A stretch of DNA of 64,000 bases from Kribbella sindirgiensis (GCF_004331435.1 NZ_SJKA01000008.1:1-64000); one strand, 5' to 3'. Positions 41,376-50,372 are shown, counted from the first letter of the stretch. The notes: generated by a model not told the origin, from the sequence alone. A program made the numbers and translations.

Positions 41376-42130
41376 GCGCTGCGGCGGGTGGTTGTCCAGG
41401 TCTCGGCGCCGTTGGCGAGGTCGTCGGTTGTCATGCGGTAGATCAACGCGCGGACGAGCATCTGGCCCCACTCGGGCAGGTGCGCCCAGCGCGCCGCGAG
41501 CTCCGGTTCGGCGCCGTACCAACACAGTGCGTCGGCGACCGCGACAGCCGCGGCCCACGACGGCGGCCGCCAGTAGACCGGCCAGTCGATGATCGCCGGC
41601 GGGAGACCGTCGGCGAACATCACGTTCCCCGGCAGATCACCGTGCACCACCTGCGCCACCAGCTCCACCGGCCGCCACGCAGCCACGAGCGGCCTGACCA
41701 GTTCGACGTACGCCGGACTTCCGTCGACCGACTGTTCTCGCCAGGCGACCCGGTCACCGTCCGCCCACGGATCGTGGCGAGTGTCGATGAAATCAGGTCG
41801 CGGCAGACCCGACACCGCCTCGTGAAACGCGGCCCCGGCGGTGAGAACTTCGTCCTGCCGTCGAACGTCCGTCGCACCGACCAGCAACTCACTGGCCTCC
41901 CACCCGAAGGCAACCCACTCACCGTCCCGGGCCCGCACCGGCCGCGCGACCCGGAAATCCTCGGACTCCGGCAACGCACTCAGCACCTCAGCGCGCCACC
42001 CTGCCTCCGCATCGGCCCGCTTGAGTACGACCGCTCCGGAACGCCACGTCTCCCCCTGCCCGCCGGCCAACCGAACGGGCAGTTCGGTCAGACCGTAGGC
42101 ATCCAGCACGCGACGAGAGGGTTCCTCCAT
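41333..42130 (-). CDS. Aminoglycoside-phosphotransferase-like kinase (TIGR02569-type)
   Basis: The 265-residue protein has a protein-kinase-like fold: GGQGETWRSGAVVLKRA (glycine-rich loop and Lys, about 23-39), VVHGDLPGNVMF (catalytic loop HGDLxxN, about 161-172) and AIIDWPVYWRPP (metal-binding Asp of the DFG equivalent, about 178-189). The WPVYWRPP extension and the length fit the actinobacterial TIGR02569 family rather than true antibiotic kinases. The substrate is unknown. It lies 19 bases after the start of dnaE1, in the same direction and beyond its stop, and may be in its transcript. Confidence 0.8.
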   Translation of the reverse strand: MEEPSRRVLDAYGLTELPVRLAGGQGETWRSGAVVLKRADAEAGWRAEVLSALPESEDFRVARPVRARDGEWVAFGWEASELLVGATDVRRQDEVLTAGAAFHEAVSGLPRPDFIDTRHDPWADGDRVAWREQSVDGSPAYVELVRPLVAAWRPVELVAQVVHGDLPGNVMFADGLPPAIIDWPVYWRPPSWAAAVAVADALCWYGAEPELAARWAHLPEWGQMLVRALIYRMTTDDLANGAETWTTTRRSAYAPVIDLALSCSG

Positions 42131-42149
42131 GCCTGCACTCTTTCATCGG

Positions 42150-45100
42150 TCAGGTCTGACGGGCCCGCACCGACGCGACCTCGGCCTTCAGATCGGCCCA
42201 GAACCCAGCCCCGGCGGCGATCCGGAACCCCAGCCGGTACACCGTCGTGGTCGCGGCGCCGCGGACCCGCAGATGCACCTCGGACCGCCCGGGATGTGCG
42301 GCCAGCACGTCCCGCAACTGGTTCACCGTCCGCGGTACGACGTTGCCCTGCGCCATCTCCAACTCGACCACCCCGGCCGTCGCGAGATCGGGAACCATCA
42401 CATCGGAGCCGATCAGCCGCGGTACGTCGTCCCGCTTGTCCAGCCGCCCCTTCACGAACACCACCGCGTCCTGCTGCAACCTCCCGGACACCAACTGGTA
42501 CGTGGCCGGGAAGAACAGGCACTCGACCGACCCGGCGAGGTCCTCGATCGTTGCCGTGGCCCACGGATCGCCCTTCTTCGTCACCCGCCGCTGCAGGCCG
42601 GAGATGATCCCACCGACCGTCACGACAGCGCCGTCCGGCTGGTCGCCCAACTGCGCGATCCCGACGTCCGCACGCTCGGCGAGCACATTCTCCAGCCCGA
42701 ACAGCGGATGGTCGGACACGTACAGCCCCAGCATCTCCCGCTCACGCGCCAGCAGGGTCGCCTTGTCCCACTCGTCCGCCGCGAAGCTCACGTCGAGCGT
42801 GAACACCGGAGAGTCCGACGTACCGAACAGGTCGAACTGCCCCTCGGCCTCCTTCCGCTTCACGGCGACGGCGTTCTCGACCAGCTCCTCGTGCCGCGCG
42901 AGCAGACCCTTGCGCGTGTGTCCGAGCGTGTCGAAGGCACCGGCCTGGATCAGCGACTCGAGCGCACGTTTGCTGCAGGCAACGGACTCGACCTTCGCGA
43001 GGAGGTCCGGGAACGACCCGTACCGGCCGCCCTCCCGGCATCGGATGATCGACCCGACCACACCGCTGCCGACGTTCCGTACGGCCGACAGCCCGAACAG
43101 GATCACGTCCGGGCCCTGCGCCGCGAAGTTCGCCGCCGACTCGTTCACGTCGGGCGGCAGCACCTTGATCCCCATCCGCCGGCACTCGTTCAGGTACACC
43201 GCGGACTTGTCCTTGTCGTCCTTCACCGAGGTCAGCAACGCCGCCATGTACTCGGCCGGATGGTTCGCCTTCAGGTACGCCGTCCAGTACGACACCAGCG
43301 CGTACGCCGCAGCGTGCGCCTTGTTGTACGCGTACCCGGCGAACGGCACCAGAACATCACACACCGCCTGCGTCGCCGCGTCCGAGAATCCGTGCTTCCG
43401 GCAACCGTCACGGAACGGGACGAACTCCTGGTCGAGCACCTCCTTCTTCTTCTTGCCCATCGCGCGCCGCAACAGGTCCGCCTGACCCAGGCTGTACCCG
43501 GCGAGGATCTGCGCCGCCTTCTGCACCTGTTCCTGGTAGACCACCAACCCGTAGGTGATCCCGAGCACCTCCCGCAGCGGCTCCTCGAGCTCCGGGTGGA
43601 TCGGCGTGATCTCCTGCTGCCCGTTCTTGCGCAGCGCGTAGTTCGTGTGCGAGTTCATCGCCATCGGACCCGGCCGGTAGAGCGCGGTCACGGCCGTGAT
43701 GTCCTCGAACTGGTCCGGCCGCATGAGCCGCAGCAGCGCGCGCATCGCCGTACCGTCGAACTGGAAGACGCCGAGCGTGTCACCGCGACTCAGCAGCTGG
43801 TATGTCGGGGCGTCGTCGAGCGGCAGCCGGAGCAACTCGATCTCGAGGCCCTGCGTCGCCCGCACCATCTTCACCGCGTCGTCGATGACGGTCAGGTTGC
43901 GGAGCCCCAGGAAGTCCATCTTCAGCAGGCCCAGGGACTCGCAGCTCGGATAGTCCCACTGCGTGATCGTGACGCCGTCGGAGTGCCGGACCCAGACAGG
44001 TACGTGGTCGACGATCGACTCGCTCGACATGATCACGCCGGCCGCGTGCACCCCCATCTGCCGGACCAGACCCTCGACGCCCTTCGCGGTGTCGATCACG
44101 GTGCGTACGTCGGCGTCGTTCTCGTACATCGACCGGACCTCGGCCGCCTCGTCGTAGCGCGGATGCGCCGGGTCGGTGATCCCGGTCAGGTCGATACCGG
44201 AGCCGCCGACGTCCGCGGGCATCGCCTTGGTGATCCGGTCGCCGGTCGCGTACGGGAAGCCGAGCACGCGGGCCGAGTCCTTGATCGCGTTCTTCGCCTT
44301 GATCGTGCCGTAGGTGCCGATCATCGCGACCTTGTCGGCGCCGTACTTCTCGGTGACGTAGCGGATCACCTCGACCCGGCGGCGTTCGTCGAAGTCGATG
44401 TCGACGTCCGGCATCGAGACCCGCTCCGGGTTCAGGAACCGCTCGAAGATCAGCCCGTGCTCGATCGGGTCCAGGTCGGTGATGCCGAGCGCGTACGACA
44501 CCAGCGAGCCGGCCGCCGAGCCGCGACCTGGGCCGACCGCGATGTCGTTGCCCTTGGCCCACATGATGAAGTCCGCGACCACCAGGAAGTAGCCCGGGAA
44601 CCCCATCTGGACGATGACGTCCATCTCGTACTCGACCAGCTTCTGGTAGCGCTCGTCCCACCCGTCCGGATACCGCCGGCGCATCCCGCGCAGCACCTCG
44701 TCGCGGAACCAGGTCACTTCCGTGAAGCCCTCGGGTACGTCGAACCTCGGCATCAGATCACGCTTGGTGAACATCCCCGCGGTGTCGATGCGCTCGGCAA
44801 CCATCAGGGTGTTCCGGCAGCCGTCCTGCCAGGCGTCCGAGGTGTCGACGGCGTACATCTCGGCGGCGGACTTGAGGTAGTAGCCGGACCCGTCGAAGCG
44901 GAACCGGTCCGGGTCGGCCAGGGACTTGCCGGTCTGGATGCACAGCAGGGCGTCGTGCGCCTTGGCCTCGGCCGCGCGGGTGTAGTGCGAGTCGTTGGTG
45001 ACCAGCGGCGGGATGCCGAGAGTGCGTCCGAGGTCGAGCAGGCTGTCGCGGACCCGGCGCTCGATCTCGATGCCGTGGTCCATCAACTCCAGGAAGTAGT

Positions 45101-45650
45101 TCTCCTTGCCGAAGATGTCCTGATACTGCGCGGCGGCCGCGACCGCTGCGTCGTACTGGCCGAGCCGGAGCCGGGTCTGCACCTCGCCGGACGGGCAACC
45201 GGTCGACGCGATCAACCCCTTGGACCATTGGGCGAGGCTGTCCTTGTCCATCCGCGGCCATTTCTGCAGCCAGCCCTCCTGGTACGCGTCGGACGACAGC
45301 CGGAACAGGTTGTGCAGACCGGTCGCGTCCCGCGCCCAGATCGTCTTGTGCGTGTAACCGCCGGATCCGGAGACGTCGTCGCGTTTCTGGTGCGGCTGCC
45401 CCCAGAACACCCGTTCCTTGGTACGGCGGGACGCGGGCGCGACGTACGCCTCGATACCGATGATCGGCGTGATGCCGGCCTTCTGGGCCTGGTGGAAGAA
45501 GTCGTAGGCGCCGTGCAGGTTCCCGTGGTCCGAGATCGCGAGATGGGTCATGCCGTGCTCGGCGCAGGCCGCGAACAGGTCCTTCAGCCGCGCGGCGCCG
45601 TCGAGCAGCGAGTACTGCGTGTGAACGTGCAGATGGGTGAACGAAGGCAC
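42150..45650 (-). CDS. dnaE: DNA polymerase III alpha subunit (DnaE1)
   Basis: The 1166-residue replicative polymerase starts with a PHP domain (FTHLHVHTQYSLLDG, then LAISDHGNLHG). The catalytic Asp triad includes PDVDIDFDERRR near residue 413. The middle and fingers domains contain GRGSAAGSLVSYALGITDLD and AYNKAHAAAYALVSYWTAYL. QFDLFGT near residue 940 fits the internal beta-clamp site, and an OB domain closes the protein. Length and motifs match housekeeping DnaE1 rather than the mutagenic DnaE2. The GTG start has GGAG five to six bases upstream. A LysR-type palindrome starts ten bases before its start. Confidence 0.95.
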   Translation of the reverse strand: MPSFTHLHVHTQYSLLDGAARLKDLFAACAEHGMTHLAISDHGNLHGAYDFFHQAQKAGITPIIGIEAYVAPASRRTKERVFWGQPHQKRDDVSGSGGYTHKTIWARDATGLHNLFRLSSDAYQEGWLQKWPRMDKDSLAQWSKGLIASTGCPSGEVQTRLRLGQYDAAVAAAAQYQDIFGKENYFLELMDHGIEIERRVRDSLLDLGRTLGIPPLVTNDSHYTRAAEAKAHDALLCIQTGKSLADPDRFRFDGSGYYLKSAAEMYAVDTSDAWQDGCRNTLMVAERIDTAGMFTKRDLMPRFDVPEGFTEVTWFRDEVLRGMRRRYPDGWDERYQKLVEYEMDVIVQMGFPGYFLVVADFIMWAKGNDIAVGPGRGSAAGSLVSYALGITDLDPIEHGLIFERFLNPERVSMPDVDIDFDERRRVEVIRYVTEKYGADKVAMIGTYGTIKAKNAIKDSARVLGFPYATGDRITKAMPADVGGSGIDLTGITDPAHPRYDEAAEVRSMYENDADVRTVIDTAKGVEGLVRQMGVHAAGVIMSSESIVDHVPVWVRHSDGVTITQWDYPSCESLGLLKMDFLGLRNLTVIDDAVKMVRATQGLEIELLRLPLDDAPTYQLLSRGDTLGVFQFDGTAMRALLRLMRPDQFEDITAVTALYRPGPMAMNSHTNYALRKNGQQEITPIHPELEEPLREVLGITYGLVVYQEQVQKAAQILAGYSLGQADLLRRAMGKKKKEVLDQEFVPFRDGCRKHGFSDAATQAVCDVLVPFAGYAYNKAHAAAYALVSYWTAYLKANHPAEYMAALLTSVKDDKDKSAVYLNECRRMGIKVLPPDVNESAANFAAQGPDVILFGLSAVRNVGSGVVGSIIRCREGGRYGSFPDLLAKVESVACSKRALESLIQAGAFDTLGHTRKGLLARHEELVENAVAVKRKEAEGQFDLFGTSDSPVFTLDVSFAADEWDKATLLAREREMLGLYVSDHPLFGLENVLAERADVGIAQLGDQPDGAVVTVGGIISGLQRRVTKKGDPWATATIEDLAGSVECLFFPATYQLVSGRLQQDAVVFVKGRLDKRDDVPRLIGSDVMVPDLATAGVVELEMAQGNVVPRTVNQLRDVLAAHPGRSEVHLRVRGAATTTVYRLGFRIAAGAGFWADLKAEVASVRARQT

Positions 45651-45659
45651 TCGAGCTCC

Positions 45660-45750
45660 ACAACCGTTAGTTGTCTGGAGCCCTCATCCAAGGATCGCCG
45701 GGCGCGCGGATCAAACAACCCTCGCAGCTGTGCCGACAACCTGCGGTTGT
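45660..45750. promoter_or_regulatory. Two LysR-type palindromes between dnaE and lysR
   Basis: ACAACCGTTAGTTGT (45660-45674) and ACAACCTGCGGTTGT (45736-45750) both follow ACAAC-N5-GTTGT; the second has 6-bp perfect arms. They are 76 bp apart. One touches the dnaE 5' leader and the other overlaps the -10 (TACTGT) of the lysR gene. Confidence 0.7.
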
Positions 45751-45763
45751 ACTGTCTGGTCCC

Positions 45764-46699
45764 GTGAATCTCGACAGCCTGCGCGCGTTCGTCGCCGTCG
45801 CCGAGGAGGGCCAGTTCCGGTACGCCGCCGACCGCCTGCGACTCAGTCAGCAGGCCGTTTCGAAGCGGATCGCGGCGCTGGAGTCCTCGCTCGGCGTCAC
45901 GCTCTTCGATCGCGTCCCGACCGGCGCGACGCTGACACCGCAGGGACGGAGGTTCCTCCCGCACGCGCACGCCGTACTGATCGCCGCACGGCATGCGGTC
46001 GAGTCGGTGCAGCGTGAGGCGCGGCCGTTGCGCGTCGACATCCTCGGCAGCAGGTTGCTGCCTGGAGTCCTGATGCTCGACTTCCACCAGACCCATCCGG
46101 AGATCGCCCTCAAGACGCTCGTCCTGCGCGGCCTCGGCGCGGCGGTGCCTGCCCTGCTGTCCGGCGAGATCGACGCGACGTTCGCGTACCACCCGGAGCC
46201 GCTGCCGCCGGGACTGGAGAGCATGGTCGCCTACCTCGAGCCGCACGAGATCATCGTCGGCGCGGAGCATCCCCTCGCGAATCGGACCTCGGTGCCGGTG
46301 GACGAGCTGCGCCGGTACACGTTCTGGGTGCCGGGGATCATCGAGGGCAGCGAATGGGGCGCCTTCTACCAAGAGCTGTCGGCAGAGTTCGGCCTCACCA
46401 TCGACTCGACCGGGCCGAGCTTCGGGTTCGAGGAGTTGGTCGGCACGGTTGCCGAGTCCAGGTCACTGATCACGTTCTGGGGTGAACGGACCCGGGAGGC
46501 CGGCCCGTGGCCGCCCGGCCTGCGGCGACTGCGGGTTGTCGACCCGACGCCGGTCTATCCCTGGTCACTGATCTGGCACAGTTCGAACCGGCATCCCGAC
46601 CTGAACACCCTTGTAGAACATGTGAAGAAACCTCCACAACCCACCGACGACCTGTGGCTGCCTCGGCGACTGCGGACTATAGGATTTCGCGGTGACTGA
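45764..46699 (+). CDS. LysR-family transcriptional regulator
   Basis: The 311-residue product has the N-terminal LysR HTH (NLDSLRAFVAVAEEGQFRYAADRLRLSQQAVSKRIAALE, about 2-40) and an effector domain (about 88-290). The GTG at 45764 begins the conserved fold and lies eight bases after TACTGT, suggesting a leaderless start; an upstream frame to 45671 would read through the operators. It is divergent from dnaE. Control of dnaE would be unusual, so autoregulation plus distant targets is more likely. It overlaps lexA by eight bases. Confidence 0.87.
   Translation: MNLDSLRAFVAVAEEGQFRYAADRLRLSQQAVSKRIAALESSLGVTLFDRVPTGATLTPQGRRFLPHAHAVLIAARHAVESVQREARPLRVDILGSRLLPGVLMLDFHQTHPEIALKTLVLRGLGAAVPALLSGEIDATFAYHPEPLPPGLESMVAYLEPHEIIVGAEHPLANRTSVPVDELRRYTFWVPGIIEGSEWGAFYQELSAEFGLTIDSTGPSFGFEELVGTVAESRSLITFWGERTREAGPWPPGLRRLRVVDPTPVYPWSLIWHSSNRHPDLNTLVEHVKKPPQPTDDLWLPRRLRTIGFRGD
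46680..46685 (+). promoter_or_regulatory. -10 box of a possible internal leaderless promoter (lexA)
   Basis: TAGGAT ends six bases before the lexA GTG and lies within the 3' end of the LysR gene. No GAAC-N4-GTTC box is seen near it. Confidence 0.45.
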
Positions 46700-47345
46700 T
46701 CTCGACCTGTTCGGCGACCTCGACACCGGGGCGCTTCCGGAGCGGCAGCAACGCATTCTGGTGGTGATCCGGGACTGGGTGACGCGGCACGGGTACCCGC
46801 CGAGCAGCCGGCAGATCGGCGACGCGGTCGGGTTACGTTCCTCGTCGTCGGTGTCCAAGCACCTGGCGAGTCTGGAGGAGAAGGGGTTCCTCCGCCGGAG
46901 CCCGTCGGTCTCCCGGCCGATCGACGTCCGGATGTTCCTCCAGGAGCCGTCCGCGGGCGCGACGAGTGACGACAACGTGCCGGTGCCGGTGGTCGGCGAC
47001 ATCGCGGCCGGTACGCCGATCTCCGCGATCGAGCACGTCGACGACGTCCTCCAACTCCCCCGCGGGCTCACCGGCCGCGGCACCGTGTTCGGCCTGCGCG
47101 TCCGCGGTGAGTCGATGATCGACGCCGCGATCTGCGACGGCGACATCGTCGTGGTCCGCCAGCAGTCCGAGGCCCACTCCGGTCAGATCGTCGCCGCCAT
47201 GCTCGACGAAGAGGCCACCGTCAAGGTCTACCGCCGCCGCAACAACCACGTCTACCTGGAGCCCCGCAACCCGGCGTACGACGTCATCGACGGCGACCAC
47301 GCGACGATCCTCGGCGTGGTCGTCTCGGTCCTCCGCAGCGTGTGA
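46692..47345 (+). CDS. lexA: LexA-family SOS repressor with autopeptidase
   Basis: The 217-residue protein has an N-terminal winged HTH (ERQQRILVVIRDWVTRHGYPPSSRQIGDAVGLRSSSSVSKHL, about 17-58) and a C-terminal S24 peptidase. The self-cleavage bond is A106-G107 (DIAAGTPI), Ser is S141 (RGESMIDA) and the Lys is K178 (EEATVKVY), so autocleavage should work. It represses DNA-damage genes until RecA filaments trigger cleavage. The gene lies behind a LysR gene with an 8-base overlap, not next to nrdR as is usual in actinobacteria, so it may be a second LexA. No SOS box is visible upstream. Confidence 0.9.
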   Translation: MTDLDLFGDLDTGALPERQQRILVVIRDWVTRHGYPPSSRQIGDAVGLRSSSSVSKHLASLEEKGFLRRSPSVSRPIDVRMFLQEPSAGATSDDNVPVPVVGDIAAGTPISAIEHVDDVLQLPRGLTGRGTVFGLRVRGESMIDAAICDGDIVVVRQQSEAHSGQIVAAMLDEEATVKVYRRRNNHVYLEPRNPAYDVIDGDHATILGVVVSVLRSV

Positions 47346-47657
47346 TCGCCGGGCCGCAGTCACCGTGCTCCGGGGAAGTCGTGGGTGGGCAGGTGTGGGT
47401 TGCCCTGGTGCCCGCTCCGACGACACACACACCGCCAAGGGACACCGCCGAAACCCACAACCGAGGACACGCACCGGGAACACGCACTGGGGACTGGGAA
47501 CAGGCAATGGTGACTCGGGACAGGCAATACCAGGTGCCCACCCACCATTGCCTGTTCCCTGATCCCGGACCGGGTTGATCGCCGCCCACACATCGGACAG
47601 GAGCGCCGGATAACGTTCCCGGTGGCGGCGCGTCTCAGCCGGTCCGGGCGAGTACAT
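47346..47657. other. 312-bp intergenic region with long hairpin, no gene
   Basis: The gap lies between converging lexA and acyltransferase genes. It contains many short related words (CGGGAACACGCAC, GGGAACAGGCAATGG, GGGACAGGCAATAC) and a 17-bp stem (47496-47559). Part of it (47523-47558) is related to 32986-33021. Several frames stay open but none has a start site or recognisable domain. Confidence 0.65.
47496..47559. repeat. 17-bp perfect inverted repeat with a third copy in the loop
   Basis: GGGAACAGGCAATGGTG (47496-47512) is the exact reverse complement of CACCATTGCCTGTTCCC (47543-47559). The 30-nt loop holds GGGACAGGCAATA, a partial third copy of the arm, so alternative pairings are possible. 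It could act as a terminator for both neighbouring genes. Confidence 0.85.
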
Positions 47658-48785
47658 CTAGCGCTTCACGCCGAACAACTGGTTGACCACCGGGGTCGAC
47701 GACAACAGCCAGGCCAGGAGTGCGGAGGCGGCGGAGGTGGCCGGCAGGAGTACGGCGTACTTGAGCCCGATGCCGGCGTCCCATCGGATCACGAAGTAGG
47801 CGATCGCGAGGATGATCGGCTGGTGGACGATGAAGTACGGCATCGCGGCGCGGGCCAGGCGCGGGGGTAGTGGGCGTTGGAGGGCGGGGGCACGGAGGCC
47901 GAGGCCCAGGACGGCGACCAGCCAGCCCCAGACGGCGAGGGTGATGAGCGGCGAGTACCAGACGTACTGCCACGAGTAGCCCGGGTCCGGCCACCAGCCG
48001 TCCAGGAAGTCGATGATGCCGGTGACGACACCGAGCACGAACGCGCCGACGCCGAGGATCAGTCCTGGTACGGCGTCGCGGCGTACCGCGGCCAGGAGCC
48101 GGTCGTCGGACATCACCAGGTACCCGACGACGAAGAAGTCGAAGAAGAACACGAACTCGCCCCACCCGTGCTCCGGACCGGGCGCGGCGAGCAGCAACAG
48201 GTGAATCGGTATCAGCGGTACGGCGAGCAGCAGGATCGAACCGCGCCGCTCGAACCGTCGCGCGATCCAGTCCGTTCGTCCGCGCAGCAACAGGAACACC
48301 GGCAGACCCAGTACGGCGAACTGGATCAGGTAGACGAGGAACCACAGGTGGTACGTGTCGCGCAGCCACAGCGGTGCATCGCCGGCGAGATCGCTGAAGA
48401 ACGTCCGTACGTCACCGAAGAACGACGCGGTCGAGCGGCCCTTGTGGTGCTCCTCGATGAAGTACTGCAGCGGAGACAGCAGCACGTACGCGACGAAGAA
48501 CGGGACGAGCAACCGCAGCGAGCGCTCGCGGAGGAACTCGAGCGCGCTCCGCCACCGCAGCGCCAGCCACGCGGCCGAGCCGGAGATCATGAAGAAGAAC
48601 GCCAATCCCCACAACCCCAGGAACGCGATTCCGATCGAGATGCCCTCGCTCGTCTGCTCGTTCTTCACATGCCAGTCGCCGTCGTCGAACGGCCGCAGGG
48701 TGTGGAACACGAACACCCCGAAGACCGCGATCACGCGCAACCAGTCGATAAACCACAGCCGTTCGCCCCGCCCCTCCACACCCAT
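47658..48785 (-). CDS. Acyltransferase-3-family membrane protein
   Basis: The 375-residue protein has about ten helices and begins RLWFIDWLRVIAVFGVFVFH, the conserved R-x10-H start of the acyltransferase-3 (OafB/NolL/OatA) family, with FFFMISGSAAWLALR near residue 65. These enzymes transfer acyl groups to sugars or other acceptors across the membrane. No secreted domain is attached. It lies 17 bases after the ECF42 sigma-factor gene and may be co-transcribed with it. The acceptor is unknown. Confidence 0.85.
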   Translation of the reverse strand: MGVEGRGERLWFIDWLRVIAVFGVFVFHTLRPFDDGDWHVKNEQTSEGISIGIAFLGLWGLAFFFMISGSAAWLALRWRSALEFLRERSLRLLVPFFVAYVLLSPLQYFIEEHHKGRSTASFFGDVRTFFSDLAGDAPLWLRDTYHLWFLVYLIQFAVLGLPVFLLLRGRTDWIARRFERRGSILLLAVPLIPIHLLLLAAPGPEHGWGEFVFFFDFFVVGYLVMSDDRLLAAVRRDAVPGLILGVGAFVLGVVTGIIDFLDGWWPDPGYSWQYVWYSPLITLAVWGWLVAVLGLGLRAPALQRPLPPRLARAAMPYFIVHQPIILAIAYFVIRWDAGIGLKYAVLLPATSAASALLAWLLSSTPVVNQLFGVKR

Positions 48786-48802
48786 GCAGCAAGGATGGTG
48801 GC

Positions 48803-49993
48803 TCAGCGGGCCAGGCGCTCGTTGAGCAGCCCGAGCTGTGCCGGATTGGCGGTCAGCTCGGCGGCGCGTTCGTCTGCCTCATGAGCCTCGGCAGCGCGTC
48901 CGAGGTCGCGGAGGAGCTGCGCGCGGGTCGCGTGGAACAGCGAGTACTGCTGGAGGCCGGCGGCCATTCCGTCGAGTTCCGCGAGGGCGGCGGCAGGTCC
49001 GCGGACATATGACAGTGCGATGGATCGGTGCAGGCCGGCGACGGGTGTCGGTTGCAGGGTGAGCAGCATGTCGTACAGGACGAGGATCTGCGGCCAGTCC
49101 GTGTCGGGCCAGGTGGGTGCCTCGCTGTGACAGGCGGCGATGGCGGCCTGGAGCTGGTACGGGCCGGGCGCGTGGTACCGGCGGGCGGTGCGCGTGAGGA
49201 GGGCCGTTGCGTCGGCGATCGCCGCGTGGTCCCACGCCGTACGGTCCTGGTCTTCGAGGAGGACGAGGTCGCCGGCCGGCGTGAAGCGTGCTGCCGTACG
49301 GGCTCGGTGCAGTCTGATCAGGGCGAGCAGGCCTGCGACCTCGGGTTCGCTGGGCAGGAGCCCGTGGAGCAGCGCGGTCAGCCATTCGGCGTCGTCGACG
49401 AGATCACGTGAGTGCGCGCGTTCCGCCGTACTGGACAGATAGCCCTCGTTGAAGAGCAGGTAGATGACGGTCAGTACTTCGCTCAGGCGCTCGGGGAGCT
49501 CGTCGTCGCGCGGGATCCGGTACGGGATGCCTGCGTCGGTGATCTTGCGCTTCGCCCGCGTGATCCGCTGTGCGACGGCAGACTCCGACGCGAGGAACGC
49601 GGCCGCGATCTGGGCCGTCGTCAGACCGCACACGACCCGGAGCGTCAGCGCCACCTGCGCCTCGCGCGCCAACGCCGGGTGGCAGCAGGTGAAGATCAAG
49701 CGCAGCCGGTCGTCCGGCGGCGGCGGCTCCGACGGTTGCAGGAGCGCGAGTTTCGCACGGTAGTTCTGCTGGCGACGCAGTACGTCGAGACCGCGGCGCT
49801 TCGCGACCGTGAACAGCCACGCGTCCGGCCGCTCGGGAATCCCTTCGACCGGCCACCGCTTCAGCGCGATCTCGACCGCGTCCTGCACCAGGTCCTCGGC
49901 CGCGGAGAAGTCCCCGAGCAGCGACACCAGCGCACCCGCCAACCGCCCCGCGTGGTCACGCACCACGCGGGACAGCTCCTGCTCGGTACTCAC
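48803..49993 (-). CDS. ECF42-type RNA polymerase sigma factor with long C-terminal TPR-like domain
   Basis: The 396-residue protein has sigma region 2 (LLGDFSAAEDLVQDAVEIALKRWP, about 21-44; AWLFTVAKRRGLDVLRR, about 53-69) and region 4 (LTLRVVCGLTTAQIAAAFLASESAVAQRITRAKRK, about 108-142). A helical C-terminal extension of about 220 residues follows (DUF6596/TPR-like), with LYDMLLTLQPTPVAGLHRSIAL. This build plus an adjacent DGPF/YCII protein defines group ECF42; no anti-sigma gene is expected because the extension does the control. The GTG overlaps the DGPF stop (GTGA). Confidence 0.9.
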   Translation of the reverse strand: MSTEQELSRVVRDHAGRLAGALVSLLGDFSAAEDLVQDAVEIALKRWPVEGIPERPDAWLFTVAKRRGLDVLRRQQNYRAKLALLQPSEPPPPDDRLRLIFTCCHPALAREAQVALTLRVVCGLTTAQIAAAFLASESAVAQRITRAKRKITDAGIPYRIPRDDELPERLSEVLTVIYLLFNEGYLSSTAERAHSRDLVDDAEWLTALLHGLLPSEPEVAGLLALIRLHRARTAARFTPAGDLVLLEDQDRTAWDHAAIADATALLTRTARRYHAPGPYQLQAAIAACHSEAPTWPDTDWPQILVLYDMLLTLQPTPVAGLHRSIALSYVRGPAAALAELDGMAAGLQQYSLFHATRAQLLRDLGRAAEAHEADERAAELTANPAQLGLLNERLAR

Positions 49994-50334
49994 ATCTCCG
50001 CTACCGGGCGAATCTCGATCACCGGGCAGGCCGGCCACGTCTTCACCATCCGCAGCGCCTCGTCGAGATCCTCGACCTCGATCTCGGTGAACCCGGACAC
50101 GACCTCCTTGCCCTCGATGAACGGCCCGTCGGTGGTCAGCTGTCCGCTGTCCAGCCGGACCGTCGTCGCGGTCTCCCGGCCCTGCAGCTTGCTCCCCCGG
50201 TTGGTGATCTTGTCCGCGTGGTCGTCGAACCACTGGTACACCCGCCGGTACGCCTCCTCCTTCTCGGCCGGCCCCAGCGCCGCGAACTCGGTCGCGAACT
50301 CCTCGGTCTCGATGAACATCAGTACGTACTTCAC
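49990..50334 (-). CDS. YCII/DGPF-domain protein, ECF42 partner
   Basis: The 114-residue protein carries TTDGPFIEGKEVVSGFTEIE (about 67-86), containing the DGPF motif, and starts VKYVLMFIETEEF, the dimeric ferredoxin-like YCII fold. The DGPF proteins next to ECF42 factors are probably their regulon members or modulators; their chemistry is unknown. GTG 50334 is chosen because GGAGG lies seven bases upstream. The ATG at 50340 would touch the Shine-Dalgarno. It is translationally coupled to the sigma factor by GTGA. Confidence 0.87.
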   Translation of the reverse strand: MKYVLMFIETEEFATEFAALGPAEKEEAYRRVYQWFDDHADKITNRGSKLQGRETATTVRLDSGQLTTDGPFIEGKEVVSGFTEIEVEDLDEALRMVKTWPACPVIEIRPVAEM

Positions 50335-50342
50335 CCGCATAC

Positions 50343-50372
50343 CTCCTTGACCCTCCTTGACCCTCCTTGACC
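50343..50372 (-). repeat. Three tandem 10-bp repeats, each with a Shine-Dalgarno sequence
   Basis: On the coding strand the unit GGTCAAGGAG is repeated three times (50372 to 50343), each copy followed by G and so carrying AAGGAGG. Only the copy nearest the gene is correctly placed for initiation; the others could act as standby ribosome sites. Confidence 0.85.

Noticed and set aside
42129..45767. A 1212-codon open frame on the plus strand opposite dnaE
   Set aside because: It is a mirror of the high-GC dnaE gene in another frame; it is Arg/Val/His/Leu-rich without domains, and dnaE has full polymerase motifs.
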